Shown here piece after piece: positions 1 to 11,515 of a DNA stretch of 64,000 bases. The stretch is taken from contig JAMPIV010019101.1 of assembly GCA_024509875.1 (NCBI GenBank), forward strand, positions 211,001-275,000, given 5' to 3'. The notes below the pieces were generated by a model. The model ran no database searches, was not told where the DNA came from, and was given only the letters and a program-made list of their open reading frames with translations. The DNA is from Oreohelix idahoensis. Lineage: Eukaryota > Mollusca > Gastropoda > Stylommatophora > Oreohelicidae. Each line of letters opens with the position of its first letter. The stretch's first letter is position 1. The position numbers and the translations under genes are program-made.

Positions 1-184
1 TACCTTAAAACCCAATCCGTCCCAGTTGAGCGAAGCATGATAAGATAGACTAGGACACGTGGGTTTTTTAAATTTAATTAAATGACGGAGAGGATAAGAG
101 ATCTTAACCTTACGCGTGATAGGATAGAATATTGATATTGTGGTTAAATATTTTGTTTTCTTCCAAATCTAGTACTGATCACAA

Positions 185-1088
185 ACCAGCTGCTAGCGGT
201 CTAATAGTACCAGTAACATTCTTATTTAATATCGGGTCTTCGATGTTGACCTGTTCGGTCCTCTTGCTTCATCCACCGAGAGAGAGAGTCCAAACCTATG
301 AACAATAAGAATAGGTATCACTGGACGTATATAAAATATCCAGATATTTACATTCAATTTTATCAGCCCGCTGTGGCCAAATATATATATAACATTGTTC
401 CCGACTATTGTCACTTGTGTTGTCCAAGCGAATTTATCCAAGGAGAATACATTGGTTCATAATCGGCACTCAACCCCAGAGAGAAAAGCCGATAGGATAT
501 ACCATAATTATTATATTTTACTAACAGTTTACCACCCAGACGTTTCCTTTAACTATTGGAAGTACTGTCTACTGTGAACACTAGATCGCGGTTTATATTT
601 TGCTACATGAACTATCTGATGTGACATTATCATATCCCATAAGCACCACCAAAGTAGGCGTTCCCCATTAGGAAAATTACTTATTCGTGCAGGAACCGAG
701 GCTCACTTCGGAGAAGCTCACCACTGGATTATGCTACATGTACATGGATGTTAAGTTCAAGAGGTTATTAGCCCAGTAGTAAGTAGAGTGTGATTGATGT
801 GGCTACGCATGAATGAGTGTGAGAGGAACTACGTTCTAGTTACGGAAACTGTACCATCCTTTATTTTTTTTTTGCAATTACTGTTATTTTACGGGATAGC
901 TTAACTAGGAACTTTGTCCTTTGTTTTATTGTCTATTCTACACCATAGTGTTAATCTTTGACTTTTTGGGTTATTAACTTCTTGTGGGGATCTTTTCTCA
1001 ACAGAGGGGAGGGCACTTATGGGGTCATTTTCATAGTTCTGTAACCTATGATTCTATATGTATAATATATTATATATATATATATATA

Positions 1089-1182
<94 letters not shown>

Positions 1183-1335
1183 ATATATATATGTTTGATG
1201 ATGTGAAGAGTTCAATGATAAATAAACTAAACAAAAAACTTAATTAATTGTGTTGGTCAGCCTAGCCCATACCCAATCTCCATTTACCATAGTTTTCACG
1301 TTTGTGTGTCTTGTTGTCACATAACTGTGTGTGTG
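185..1335 (+). repeat. Dispersed repeat D, copy 1 (first part)
   Basis: By eye this stretch aligns with the reverse complement of roughly 34930-36065. Shared landmarks include a TTTTATCAGCCC block near 360, TATTGGAAGTA near 554, GAAACTGTACCATC near 845, TTGTCTATTCTA near 930, GGGGAGGGCAC near 1006 and TAGTTTTCACGTTTGTG near 1290. Divergence is substantial and there are many small indels. There is no ORF of note and no recognised transposon protein. The homology continues after a break at 3985-4215. The family is unknown; a decayed transposon or old LTR-type sequence is possible. Confidence 0.7.
1061..1191. repeat. (TA)n microsatellite
   Basis: Nearly uninterrupted TA dinucleotides with a few TAATTA breaks. 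The related copy of the surrounding repeat at 35 kb lacks this expansion, so it arose within copy 1. Confidence 0.95.
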
Positions 1336-3984
1336 TGTATGTCGTAATTTTTTTCTGAGAGAGTTCTGATGGATATTGGTCCCTTTAGAGTGTAGAATGA
1401 TAGTGAAAGCTCTGTGGGAATAAGGATTTAGGAAAGTCAGGTAGTAGATTCACAAGTGCTGGGAAGAGTAAGGACAGTCTCGGTTTACGACAATAATTGA
1501 GTCTCAAAACTACTCCTACCACTCTTCTGATCAAACAATTGTTTGTCAGTTCCAGTCACTCAGGCGCACTCACCGATTTGGTGATTCTGACGCTCAACGT
1601 ACATGGAATACGGACTACAATAAAACAAATATGGGAAATTTTGATTTGGGCCAGCCGACACCAATGCTAACAAAGTTTTAATACTCTTTTATTATCATAA
1701 AAATCAAGTCAAAAATAATTATCAATTTATGCAGTCAGAAATCAAAGGTTACAGAATACAAAATATGACAAGGGGGAGGGGGGTTTTGAGGAAAAGTATC
1801 CCATACACCTTTCCCGCTTGTATTTACTAACAGAAAAGACCCAGTCCCAAAGACAAGAAGGGGGGGGGGGGGGATGATGATGATCAGAGATAGGCAATTT
1901 AACCCAATGGTAAATTTGTTATTCTGATGCAAGGGGTTACAGTGATAAGGGGGTCGAGGAAAAGCTAGGGTTCTCAAATGTTTTCCTTTATCCAACAAAT
2001 TTTACGGGAGGGGGAAAATGAAACACAGTTAAAAACAATCCCGCTAGGAGAAATTCCGTACAATGAATACAGTAACACCTTAATACTAGGTCGAACTAAT
2101 TATAAGGGTAAAAAAAGATTTAAATCTCCTTTCATTCAAAAAACACGGTTGGCTGGCCAGCACACAGGCACAAACACAGACTTACCAAATGGTGAATTCT
2201 GGCACTTCCTAGGAATTTTACAACAGCAGATAATACCGTAAAACAATGGAAATTGTCCTTTAATTTCTTCTGTGTTAGGCCCCAGATTTATCGAGGTGGG
2301 CTGGTAGCTAATAGTCTCAAAATATCGCGAGACGGTGAAGCGTAAAGGCTACTGTTGTTGTTTTTTTTTTTTGATAAAAAGTTCCTACTGAATGGCACAG
2401 GCACTTGGCTAAGTGTAAGGTATGGTGTGGTTTCTAAGATGGGCACAGCTGGTGGGAGATAAACTTTCTTTTGCGTAATGTCACAAACCACATAAAAACA
2501 CTGAGATAGGTTCTTCTTCGAGGGGGGGGGGGGGGGGGGGGGGGTTTAAATCCACTGAATATACTTGACAGACAGTGTTCAGGTAAATCTATGTTCTTCG
2601 TCACAAAAAGAGGGCGTGGGTAGAATATTGCTACCGGCGACTGTTCTGCTTCTAGTTTTAACGACTTTATGAATTAGTATTTTAAAAGTGTTTCTTGGGT
2701 GGCTTTGTTCTCAGTTAAATTCAGAGGAGCGAGACCCGTCACAGATCGCCTCAAGTTAGCTTTAAAAAGTTCATATTGTCACTGGAGTAATCGAACTGGG
2801 TCGGCAAGGCTCTATATATACTTATTCTATTGCTACGTAATGGCTGCTTAAATGCTGCCTAATTGCTGGGATTCGAGGTTCGAAAAGATCACTGTGGATC
2901 CAAATAGAAAAAACATGAAATGCAATGAAATCATATTAAAATCTAACGCGCGATACATTTACAGTTAGACATATTTTTCTGCGCTGCGTCTTTAATTAAT
3001 TAAATCAAGAAAAACTCTCCGTGAGGTTAATAATTTTAAAAGCACACATCTATCTATACAGAATCTAAAACTGTTTTAAAGTCACAATTCCCTTAACAGT
3101 TGCTAAAATTAATTTACGTGGCTATTGTATTAGGAAATTAACTATAGATGTAACATTTAGTTTGCACTGGAACTTTGAAAATGGGTTTATTTAATAAGTT
3201 AAAATTTACACCACAATCCAGTGAAATAAAAATGAAATAACTAGACCATGATCACTCGAAACTAAAGTATAAATTTACCGTCTGCATAGAAAAGAATTCA
3301 CTCCAATAGCCAACAATTTAGATGAAATCTAGCAGGAATTTAAATATATGCTAGTGAATCTTAGAATGCTGTCAGAACGAATGATAAAATTGCCCTTTTC
3401 AGATTCTGTATATATCTAACGGGAATGTAAGTTACAATGGGTCGTGTGAAAATTTTCGCGCCTCTTCAGATCCCAGGGAAAGTCGAAGTTATTTAGCGAT
3501 ATGCTAACCGCGATGGCCCCAAACTGGCTTCCGTTCTTCGATCGTCTCTGACGGCTCGCGCGACGATCTGAAACTTCTACGAGGCTAGACTCATTCGCGG
3601 AGTGACTCCTGATTCCTCATATCGTATCCGCTACGCTGAGCGCTCCGTCTCTTCCGTTCCATTAGTCCTTTTCTGGCAAGCCTGCCGGTTGCCACAGAGG
3701 TGCGAAGTCTGCAAGAAGCTTTCTTCTGACGTCCGCTTCGTGTCCATCTTGCGGTAAAAAACGGTTCAGTTTGTTCGCACGGAGAGCTGCTAAATTTCTG
3801 CTTCTGCTGTTCTGGGGATCGTTCTTTGACTGCTTTGATCATAGCAGCTACTCTTAAAGTTGATGAAAAGTTACAACAATATTGATGTTCATGGGTTCTA
3901 ATTGTTATGAAAAGCTAAAGTCCCTTTAATCATCCATCAAATCAGGGAAAATTCACTTGTCAATACTAGACGTACGTCACACGG
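1336..3984. other. Unassigned segment interrupting repeat D
   Basis: About 2.65 kb separates the two halves of repeat D. The other copy (34.86-36.07 kb) has them nearly contiguous, so this looks like an insertion. It holds G homopolymers at about 1860-1873 and 2521-2544 and only short ORFs of at most 87 codons with no recognisable motif. I could not identify terminal repeats or a target duplication, so the type of insert is unknown. Confidence 0.4.
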
Positions 3985-4215
3985 TGTATGTGAGTGGTTA
4001 AACATATATATTACATGTATGGAAATGTAGGATTGTCTGTTAACAAAAAATTACCAGTCGTAAAGATAGGCTGGACTAGAGTATCTTCTCGATCCAGGGA
4101 CAGATTCTAACCTATAAACTATTCACTCGTGAAATCTATTTCTTTTACCTTATTTCTCACCTTATATTTACCCCTTTGCTGTTCTATTTAGACGGGATCC
4201 GAATCTATCTTAAAT
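3985..4215 (+). repeat. Dispersed repeat D, copy 1 (second part)
   Basis: Resumes homology to the reverse complement of about 34860-35060. Shared blocks are TACATGTAT near 4013, GATAGGCTGGACTAGAG near 4065, a CGTGAAATCTATTTCT block near 4128 and an AGACGGGA block near 4190. Together with 185-1335 it makes one element of about 1.4 kb. Confidence 0.6.
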
Positions 4216-4783
4216 ACCTGTCTAAAATTTTACGACTTTCCAGTATGACCATGGCTGTATGTAAGATCTTTCGCTTATGCTTGTTCATAATATGACCCAA
4301 CAGCTTAAAGAATCATCCTAGCTATGTTAGGATAATCATGGTTGTGTGAAACATCCTCAGGCTGCATTTGGGATTAATTGAAATGTTTACAAGATGACCC
4401 AGTGTCGCGAGATGGATGCTTGATATTTAAGTACTTCCCGAAAATAGAGAAGAGAGGTGGTGAACTAGAGGTATGGATGGCCCCGAGATAGTTAAGGTAG
4501 TTAAACCGCACAGTTCTAGGCGGTAGCTATAGAAGAGAACTGTGAAGTAAGTCGCCTTCTCGCTTAGACCTTTTCCTAAGCTCCAAGGGTTTTGTCTCTA
4601 TTAAAAAGTTTTTATGTAAAAGCAGCTCGGTAATTAATCCTTCCGATTTAAATGTTAAAATAATCTTTTGTAATCCACACAAAACAAAATTTAGAATTGA
4701 TAACTCGGGAATAAAAATAAAAACTGCAATTTATAAATAATCAATAATGTACGCTTTAATTAATTTTATTTATATATTATATA

Positions 4784-4828
<45 letters not shown>

Positions 4829-4854
4829 ATATATATAATATTATTATATATATA

Positions 4855-4905
<51 letters not shown>

Positions 4906-6048
4906 ATATATATATCTAATCACAATTCTGGAATTAATTAAATTATTATCAGTGTCAATTTTCATCAGGTAAAACTGGCCCTTGATGGACGTTTTGAGTT
5001 TAGTTTTTTTTCGATATCATAAGGAGCTTACCTTCTTCAGTTTGCCTCTACACTCGATTCTGCAGCTGGATTACTGTGTAGACTTTCCGAGGCATGCACT
5101 GTTGGCGTTGACTCATACACTGTAGTTTGTCACTCAGTTAACTAAAGATTCGTTGTACTGGTTTAACCGAATATCTGAGCCTGCAACCATATGAACAAGG
5201 CTATGGTATCTGTTGTTTACAACTGAGACGACCCTCCGGTAACTGACTGACCACTGTTGATCAAAAAATTCTCATTTTCGACAACACTATCAAAGTGGCT
5301 ATGGTTCTGTACAGTCAAGGCAGAATGGCATGCAAACAATAAAATACATTGAATTGCTATTGACATCATTAAAATATTTTTCTGAGTAACCTTACAATTA
5401 TTTCCCTCTGGTCTTTATTCTGCCAAAGTTTGTTTTCCCTTTTCCCAAAAATGTACAATATATGGACCTCGTTTGCAAAAAAAAAAAAAAATCAGCTTTT
5501 AAAAGCCCAGTCCTGAAAAGGACTGTAAGGTTTTACTACTAGCAATTGTGTAGTCCTGAGAAGGACTCTTCTTGGAAAACGGGACTAACTAGCTGAGACA
5601 ATACTATTCCGGATTGTTGTGTAGGTTATATTTCAGTGGAAAGACCAACTTTACTTTGGGGGTTACCAAGACAAGACACCAAATATGTAAATCTAAGTCA
5701 ATTATAACATTTAATTTAAAATATACATCAATTTACCATCGACACTAAGATATTTATGACCTAACGATTCTATTACACTTATAGACATACCCTCAGGCAC
5801 ACAACTTCACTTTCGAGTTACTGTGACTGGTAATTTACTTACTGTGGCTTGAGCTTATCAAAAAAATAATATCGTAGCAAGTCAGTCTTGATCTTCTCAG
5901 CGATAGAATTCTTGATGAGAATTTGGGATGTGTTCGAAGTGTGTCTGATGGGCTATAGACACTGTGTTTTTCAGTCAGTCTGACTTGTGTCTGACCAGAA
6001 TATATATACTGTTTTTCAGTCAGTCCTGACTTTGATTGGGCAAGTGGC
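4216..6048. other. No gene seen; contains (TA)n at 4769-4914
   Basis: AT-rich DNA with a compound (TA)n microsatellite. The only ORF of note runs through that microsatellite and encodes I/Y repeats, so it is not a gene. Short direct repeats with the wording GTCAGTCTGACT and GTCAGTCCTGACT occur near 5973 and 6018. Nothing else was recognised. Confidence 0.6.
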
Positions 6049-6232
6049 TGTAATGTTATGATGTATGTATATAAGCATTACCTCGTCATCTACACAAGCA
6101 CACACATGTTTCAGAAGGGACTCAGTAAAGCATGTTCAGTTCGTAGCCATGTTTATTTACAGAATATCGTACATGTCAAGATTCGCATTATATTACAATG
6201 TGTGGTTCGTACTTTAATGTATTCATATTACA
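6049..6232 (-). repeat. 3' LTR (184 bp) of a Ty3/gypsy element
   Basis: On the minus strand the segment begins TGTAATATG and ends CATTACA, with terminal inverted nucleotides TGTAAT and ATTACA as expected for an LTR. It follows a purine-rich tract directly downstream of an integrase ORF, where a 3' LTR should be. It carries AATAAA-like sequence (GTAAATAAACATGG on the minus strand). At 184 bp it is short but within the range for compact gypsy families. I did not find its 5' partner in the window, so the target duplication cannot be tested. Confidence 0.75.
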
Positions 6233-6252
6233 TCCCCCCTTTTTGAAAAAAA
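6233..6252 (-). promoter_or_regulatory. Polypurine tract next to the 3' LTR
   Basis: On the minus strand a run of A followed by AAAAGGGGGGA abuts the LTR start. This is the usual position and composition of the plus-strand primer site of an LTR retrotransposon. Confidence 0.75.
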
Positions 6253-6332
6253 AAATGTGTGCAAACATTTCCAACGAAAGGTTTCATGTGAGAAAGGATA
6301 AGTATGTGTAATGCTCAGTGTGAGTATATATG

Positions 6333-7767
6333 TCACTGTCTGTATCGGCTGGGAGGTGTCACTGTACGGCCAGAACGAGTGGTGTAAAGTGCTGGTGGTT
6401 CTGCGGAAGTCCCTGGTTTAGCTTGAGTTGGTTGTGATTTCGGCCTTGGCGCTTGTTGGTTTTGTGGGGCACCAAAGTCTGGAGTTACTGCATTGTCTGT
6501 TGAAAGCATGGGAATTCTCTGTTCTGTTGTATTCTGTGGGATTTCTCTTATGTCCACTCTGTTTCGCCTCAGGAGGTTGCTGCTGCTGTCTGGTCTTAAA
6601 GTATAGCTCCTGGGTTCAGGGTTTCTGGAAATGATTGTTGCTTTTGACCATGTGTCATTGTTGTGGTTGTAGGTAGTCACATGCTGACCAGGATATAATG
6701 GTGGTAAGTCTTTAGCACATTTGTCATAGTTGGATTTCTGAACTTGCTGACGATGCTGAAATTGATCATATGTGCTGTCTCTATGTTGTGGACGGAAGTG
6801 GACCTTAGGTGGTAGGAGGTCTTTAATTCTTCTATCAAACATAAGTTCTGCTGGACTGTCGATCTTACTGTCTACCGGTGTTGTTCTCCATCTCAAGAGT
6901 GCTAGGTGTACATCCTCTGTTCTTGTTTTCTTCATGATTGACTTGATAGTTTGTATCTGTCTCTCAATGAAACCATTAGATTTAGGGTATCTAGGCGATG
7001 ATGTTGTGTGTTTGATCTTCCAGTCCTTAGTGAAGTTTCTGTATGCTTGACCTGAGAAATGTGGACCGTTGTCTGATCTAATTTCATCTGGGATGCCAAA
7101 CATGCTGCAATACTTCTTTGTAATGTCTGCAATAACAGCTGATGGTGAGGGTTGTGGAAGTTTCTCAATGATGGGAAATTTGCTGTAGTAATCAGCAATA
7201 ATAAGATAGTCATTATTGTCGATTGAGAAAATATCAGTTCCTATAATGCTCCAAGGGCTCAATGGTATGTCTGATGGTATGAGAGGTTCTCTGCACTGCC
7301 TATTTGCATGTTCTTGGCAAATTGAACAGTTTTTACATAGTGTTTCTATGTCCTTGTTTATCTGTGGCCAGTAAACATCTTTCTTTGCTCTCAGTTGTGT
7401 CTTCACAATACCAAGGTGACTATTATGGAGCTGTTTAAGGATGATATCGCGTTGTGTTTCTGGTACAACAATGCGACCTCCTTTAAGGATCAGACCATCT
7501 TCGATGCTTAACTCGTCCCTCATCGAGTAGTATGGACGGATGTGTGTTGGAACTTCCCTGATAGAGCTTGGCCATCCATGGTATATCAGTTCTTTGAGAG
7601 AGTTAAGGATAGGATCTCTCATTGTGTCTTCTCTGATGTGTTCAAGCCGATTATCGCTAAACTTGACAAAATCAACTTTGATGTTTGGGGTAAGATCTGC
7701 TGTCTTGTTGGGGTGTTGGTAGTCTGCTGAGAGCATCTGCAAGACCTATATCCTCTCCTGGGATATT
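6333..7767 (-). pseudogene. Ty3/gypsy pol remnant: RNase H tail and integrase
   Basis: The 469-residue ORF (7742 to 6333) is a gypsy integrase. It has an H2C2 zinc finger (HNSH, then CKNCSIC) at about residues 104-142, a DDE core with D in GTDIF, D in SDNGPHF and E in GFIERQ with 35 residues between the last two, and a C-terminal PGQHV region ending just before the polypurine tract. Upstream, in another frame (about 7712-7767), the translated motif PGEDIGLADALSRL is the typical end of gypsy RNase H, so this copy has a frameshift near 7705. The order RNase H then integrase is the ordinary Ty3/gypsy order. Everything upstream is missing: a LINE starts at 7768. The product would join cDNA to target DNA, but the copy is a fragment. 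Confidence 0.9.
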
Positions 7768-10164
7768 TCATAACCCTCCACTCCCAAAGGAGCATAGGCC
7801 TTCAACAAACACATGCCAAGTCCTCCTGTCACGTGCCATCATCTCAAGTTCTTTCCATGTTCTCCTCATCATTTTCTCCTCTGTTTCCAACTCTCTTCTC
7901 CATGTACTTCTTGGTCTTCCTCTGCCTCTCTTGCCCTGGGGGTTCCAGAACAAGGACTGCCTTGTAATGCTATCAACAGGTTTCCTCAGTGTGTGTCCTA
8001 TCCATCGCCATCGTCTTCTTCTCATCTCTTGTTCCACTGGCACTTGTCCAGTTCTTGTCATCAGTTCCACATTGGTAACCTTGTCATACCATTTTAATCC
8101 CTCTATTCTACGCAAGCACCCATTTATGAAAGTCTGTAGCTTTTTGGTTGTTGTCTTTGTTGTTCTCCATGTCTCCGAGCCATACAATAGGACTGACTTC
8201 ACATTTGAGTTGAAGATTCTTATTTTCGTGTTGGATCCTATTTCTCTTGATCTCCATATATTTCCCAATGCAATGAAAGCTCCTCTTGCTTTTTGTATTC
8301 TTATTTTGATATCGCTGTCTGTCCCAAGATATGTGTATGATTCTACATCTTGTATTGGCGTTTCTTCAAGTTCAACCCTGTTTTCATTACCTGCATTTAT
8401 TCTCATTATTTTTGTCTTTTCCCTGTGTATTTTCAGACCCAATTGCTGTGACCTCTCATCGAGTGTTTTCAATTTGTCCTGCATCTGATTACGGTTATGG
8501 GACAGGAGAGCCAAATCATCAGCAAAATCCAGATCATCCAACTGCTTAGTCAGAGTCCACTGGATTCCATTTCTGTTGTGTGTTGTCGATGATCTCATAA
8601 CCCAATCTATTGCCAGCAAGAAAAGAAATGGAGACAAGAGGCATCCCTGTCGCACTCCTGTTCTTATCCCAAATGGTTCTGTAAGCTGTCCTTCATGAAG
8701 AACTCTGCACGTCATGTCTTCATAGGTTTTCTTTATTAAATTAATGATTTTCAGGGGAACTCCATAATGCCTCATCAATTTCCAAAGTGATTCTCTGTCC
8801 ACACTGTCAAATGCTTTTTCGTAGTCCACAAATCCGATGTATAGTGGTGAATTCCATTCCAGACTTTGTTCAACTATTATTCTCAAAGTGGCTATCTGGT
8901 CTGTACATGATCTGTTTTGTCGAAAACCTGCCTGTTCATCTCTCAATTTCTTGTCTATGGACTCCTTTAATCTCTCAAGGATAATCCTGTTCAATACCTT
9001 TCCTGGCACTGATAGTAACATTATTCCTCTATAATTTGTGCACTCTTGTAGATTTCCCTTCTTAGGCAACTTAACCAGATATCCTTCCTTCCATTCTGCT
9101 GGTATCTCTTCTTTTTCCCAGACTTTACCAAGTAATTTATATAACATCTCTGTAGCCGTGTCGATATCTGCTTTGATGGCCTCTGCTGGAATGCTATCAG
9201 GTCCAGACGCTTTTCCATCTCTTAGAAGCTTTATGGCTTTCTTTATTTCTTCCTTCGTTGGTCTTTCACCGTTAATTTTTAGCTCTTCTTCTGCTGGCTG
9301 GATGTCCGGCGGGTTTTGTGGAGCTGGTCTATTGAGAAGGTCCCCAAAATATTCTGTCCACCTCTTCATTTGCTCTTGTATATTGCTGAGCAGTTTCCCA
9401 TTCTTATCTTTTATGAGGCAACTTGTTTGCTTGTATTTCCCTGTTAGCTTCTTTGTGCTGCTATACAGTTCTCTCATATTTCCTTTGGCTGCAGCATCTT
9501 CTGCCTCTCTTGCCAACTCCTCAATATACTTCCTCTTGTCTCTTTTGATACTTCTTTTTACTTCTTTGTTTGCTTCTGTGTACACTTCTTGAGCCTTGGC
9601 TTTGGAACTTCTGGTTTTGCTTGTGTTTAACTCTGCTTTCTTGTTTTTTCTATCTTTTATCTTATTGATGGTTTCTGTTGTTATCCATGCTTTTTGTTGT
9701 CTTTCCCTTTTCCCCAGTATTGCTTCACATGTCTCATTCCATACAGTTTTGACCTGCTGCCAATAGTCTTCTGTATTCTCTACATCTTCCAACTGTTGGA
9801 GCACTTGGAATTTGTTGGATACTGTGACCGCAAATTTGTCTCTTGTTTCTTGATTTCTTAGCTGTCCTACATTAAACTGTTGTCTATAATTTTGCATTGT
9901 TGCATATCTCTTGAGTTTCATTTTTACTTTGGCTATCAGAAGATGGTGATCTGATGCCACATCTGCTCCTCTATATACCTTTACATCCTGCAATGATGAT
10001 CTATACTTCTTCTTTATGCATATATGATCGATCTGATTTTCTGTTCTATGGTCTGGTGATATCCATGTTGCCTTGTGTATTCTCTTATGTGGAAACATGC
10101 TTCCTCCTATAGCCAGTTGATTTGAAGCACAGAAGTTTGCGAATAGTTCTCCATTTTCATTCAT
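7768..10164 (-). CDS. RTE-like LINE endonuclease (C-part) and reverse transcriptase
   Basis: The 798-residue ORF has no stop. Residues 1-90 are the C-terminal half of an AP-type endonuclease (NQIDHICI and the SDHHLL motif with the catalytic SDH). The reverse transcriptase occupies about 290-640, with GFVDYEKAFDSV, GVRQGCLLSPFLF and the active site FADD at residues 547-550. The C-terminus has RRWRWIGHTLRKP followed by GKRGRGRPRSTW, typical of RTE-like LINEs. The annotated start (MNENGELF) is only the first Met after truncation; the real protein began about 150 residues earlier. An intact RT frame suggests a fairly recent insertion. Fragments of the same or a close family occur at 18.55 and 30.44 kb. 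Confidence 0.9.
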   Translation of the reverse strand: MNENGELFANFCASNQLAIGGSMFPHKRIHKATWISPDHRTENQIDHICIKKKYRSSLQDVKVYRGADVASDHHLLIAKVKMKLKRYATMQNYRQQFNVGQLRNQETRDKFAVTVSNKFQVLQQLEDVENTEDYWQQVKTVWNETCEAILGKRERQQKAWITTETINKIKDRKNKKAELNTSKTRSSKAKAQEVYTEANKEVKRSIKRDKRKYIEELAREAEDAAAKGNMRELYSSTKKLTGKYKQTSCLIKDKNGKLLSNIQEQMKRWTEYFGDLLNRPAPQNPPDIQPAEEELKINGERPTKEEIKKAIKLLRDGKASGPDSIPAEAIKADIDTATEMLYKLLGKVWEKEEIPAEWKEGYLVKLPKKGNLQECTNYRGIMLLSVPGKVLNRIILERLKESIDKKLRDEQAGFRQNRSCTDQIATLRIIVEQSLEWNSPLYIGFVDYEKAFDSVDRESLWKLMRHYGVPLKIINLIKKTYEDMTCRVLHEGQLTEPFGIRTGVRQGCLLSPFLFLLAIDWVMRSSTTHNRNGIQWTLTKQLDDLDFADDLALLSHNRNQMQDKLKTLDERSQQLGLKIHREKTKIMRINAGNENRVELEETPIQDVESYTYLGTDSDIKIRIQKARGAFIALGNIWRSREIGSNTKIRIFNSNVKSVLLYGSETWRTTKTTTKKLQTFINGCLRRIEGLKWYDKVTNVELMTRTGQVPVEQEMRRRRWRWIGHTLRKPVDSITRQSLFWNPQGKRGRGRPRSTWRRELETEEKMMRRTWKELEMMARDRRTWHVFVEGLCSFGSGGL

Positions 10165-10226
10165 TATCTCCTAGCCCCTTGTTTTCCCATGACTTCTTCG
10201 AATCCAGTATTGACTTGGTACATATC
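7768..10226 (-). mobile_element. 5'-truncated RTE-like LINE
   Basis: The element reads on the minus strand. Its ORF ends in TGA about at the junction with the gypsy RNase H tail, so the LINE 3' end lies inside the gypsy element. Upstream of the long ORF, about 18 further endonuclease codons (NTGFEEVMGK) can be read to about 10226 in a shifted frame, after which similarity stops. That marks a 5' truncation within the endonuclease, as usual for target-primed insertion. No long A tail is visible, in keeping with RTE-type 3' ends. Confidence 0.85.
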
Positions 10227-11245
10227 TTTCTTTACATGTAACCACCATTCAAAACTTTTGTAGCTTGTCATCTCTCTTTATATCTCTATCCATTGTTATT
10301 TTCCTGTTGTTCAGTATTTGTAAAATGATGCTTTCACAAGATCTTCACATTGTACATTACGTAGGTCCATTAATTTTCCTGTATGTTTAGTCTTTGATAC
10401 AAGGTGCTTAGTATCTCGTTCACAGCACTGTTTCCTTTGTAAAAATTAGCTGTATTAATATTTTATGACATGGTCCATGACAGTTACACATTTTCAATAA
10501 TCTGAAACACAATAAGTGACTATCTCATGTGCACTTACGTATATTGTTCGTTACACATAAGAATGCTGTCCCCCTTCACCACTGTCAGGTTCTACATACT
10601 GATCCAAATTTTCGTCTCCGTCACAGTTCTCAAAAGAGGAACTCAACAACCAAATTCCAACTGTGAACTCTGCTGGTTCAGTAACCGCAAAATGTTTGTT
10701 ACACATAAGATGTCCCAATACCAGTTTTGTTTCAAACCACAATTTCCCAAGAACCTACGATTGTGTGAACTTTCCCGTATCATTGTGTCTGCTGCTTACT
10801 TCGCAGACCACTTTCACTTGTGATCGAGTTCAAATGTCCAACCGAAACATTACCAGGTAGCCCAAATCTGGATGTTCTCCCCATTAGAAAGAACAGAAGG
10901 ATTAGGTCAGAACCAACAGGACTCCCTATTTCGGCTTTCCCTCCACACCATTTCAATCGATGAATACTGTGTGCTTCTACTTACGCCTGTTCGATCGAAT
11001 GTCCAGCACCAAAACAATCAGGTGCACGAAACCCCACCATTAATTAACCGAGGACCCTTCCCCATGTCTCTAGAGAAAGCTCCTTAAAATGTCCCACCAC
11101 CCCTGTCAGTTTTATATCTTTCTTTATCTGACTACTGTCCCCATATTTGTTGAAAGTAGTTTTTGTACACCTCAGGTTTAACATTTTTTTTTCTTTATCA
11201 GCGACTTGGAGGTCGCGGGATAACCAGGACCCCATTGCCCACATA

Positions 11246-11345
11246 ACCCCTCTTAGCTCGCCTTACTTCTCACGACATGCTTGGCAAGAGGGACAGATGC
11301 TTACCTCTGTCTGGATGGCTCCCCTGTTTCCCGGGACCCCATTTT
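11246..11345 (-). repeat. SINE-like fragment (family E)
   Basis: The reverse complement contains a GCATGTCGTGAGAAG..GGCGAGCTAAGAGGGG core followed by a GGGCAATGGGG block. These match, with changes, the core of the SINE at 61720-62052 (GCATGTCGTAAAAAGCGACTAAGGAGGG). No flanking repeats were found. Confidence 0.45.
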
Positions 11346-11424
11346 CTTTATAAATGACCACTTGTACTGGGATATTTGTTGTATAGTTTTTTGTGGTTTA
11401 AATTTTTTTTTTCAGGAGGGGGTA

Positions 11425-11515
11425 ACACGGCCCCATTTTCAACCTCCTTAGTCGCCTTCAATACACGATCATGCTAGGCAGGGGACGTGTTACATATTCT
11501 TTGCTGCCCCTAATG
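11425..11515 (-). repeat. SINE-like fragment (family E)
   Basis: The reverse complement reads GGGGCAGCAAAGAATA, GTAACAC, then GGCGACTAAGGAGG and a TGGGGC block ending TTACCC. This parallels the head of the SINE at 61720-62052. It is closer to that copy than the fragment at 11246. Confidence 0.6.

Noticed and set aside
2860..2890. tRNA-like GAGGTTCGAA block
   Set aside because: No matching stems, acceptor or anticodon arm could be built around it. No tRNA gene was found elsewhere.
4747..4941. ORF of I/Y repeats
   Set aside because: It is the translation of a (TA)n microsatellite. The same holds for ORFs at 48154-48476 and 59632-59841, and for the CV/TH repeats at 62416-62720.
7813..9592. Several plus-strand ORFs up to 185 codons
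   Set aside because: They lie entirely antisense to the LINE ORF at 7768-10164, whose motifs are clear. They are shadows.
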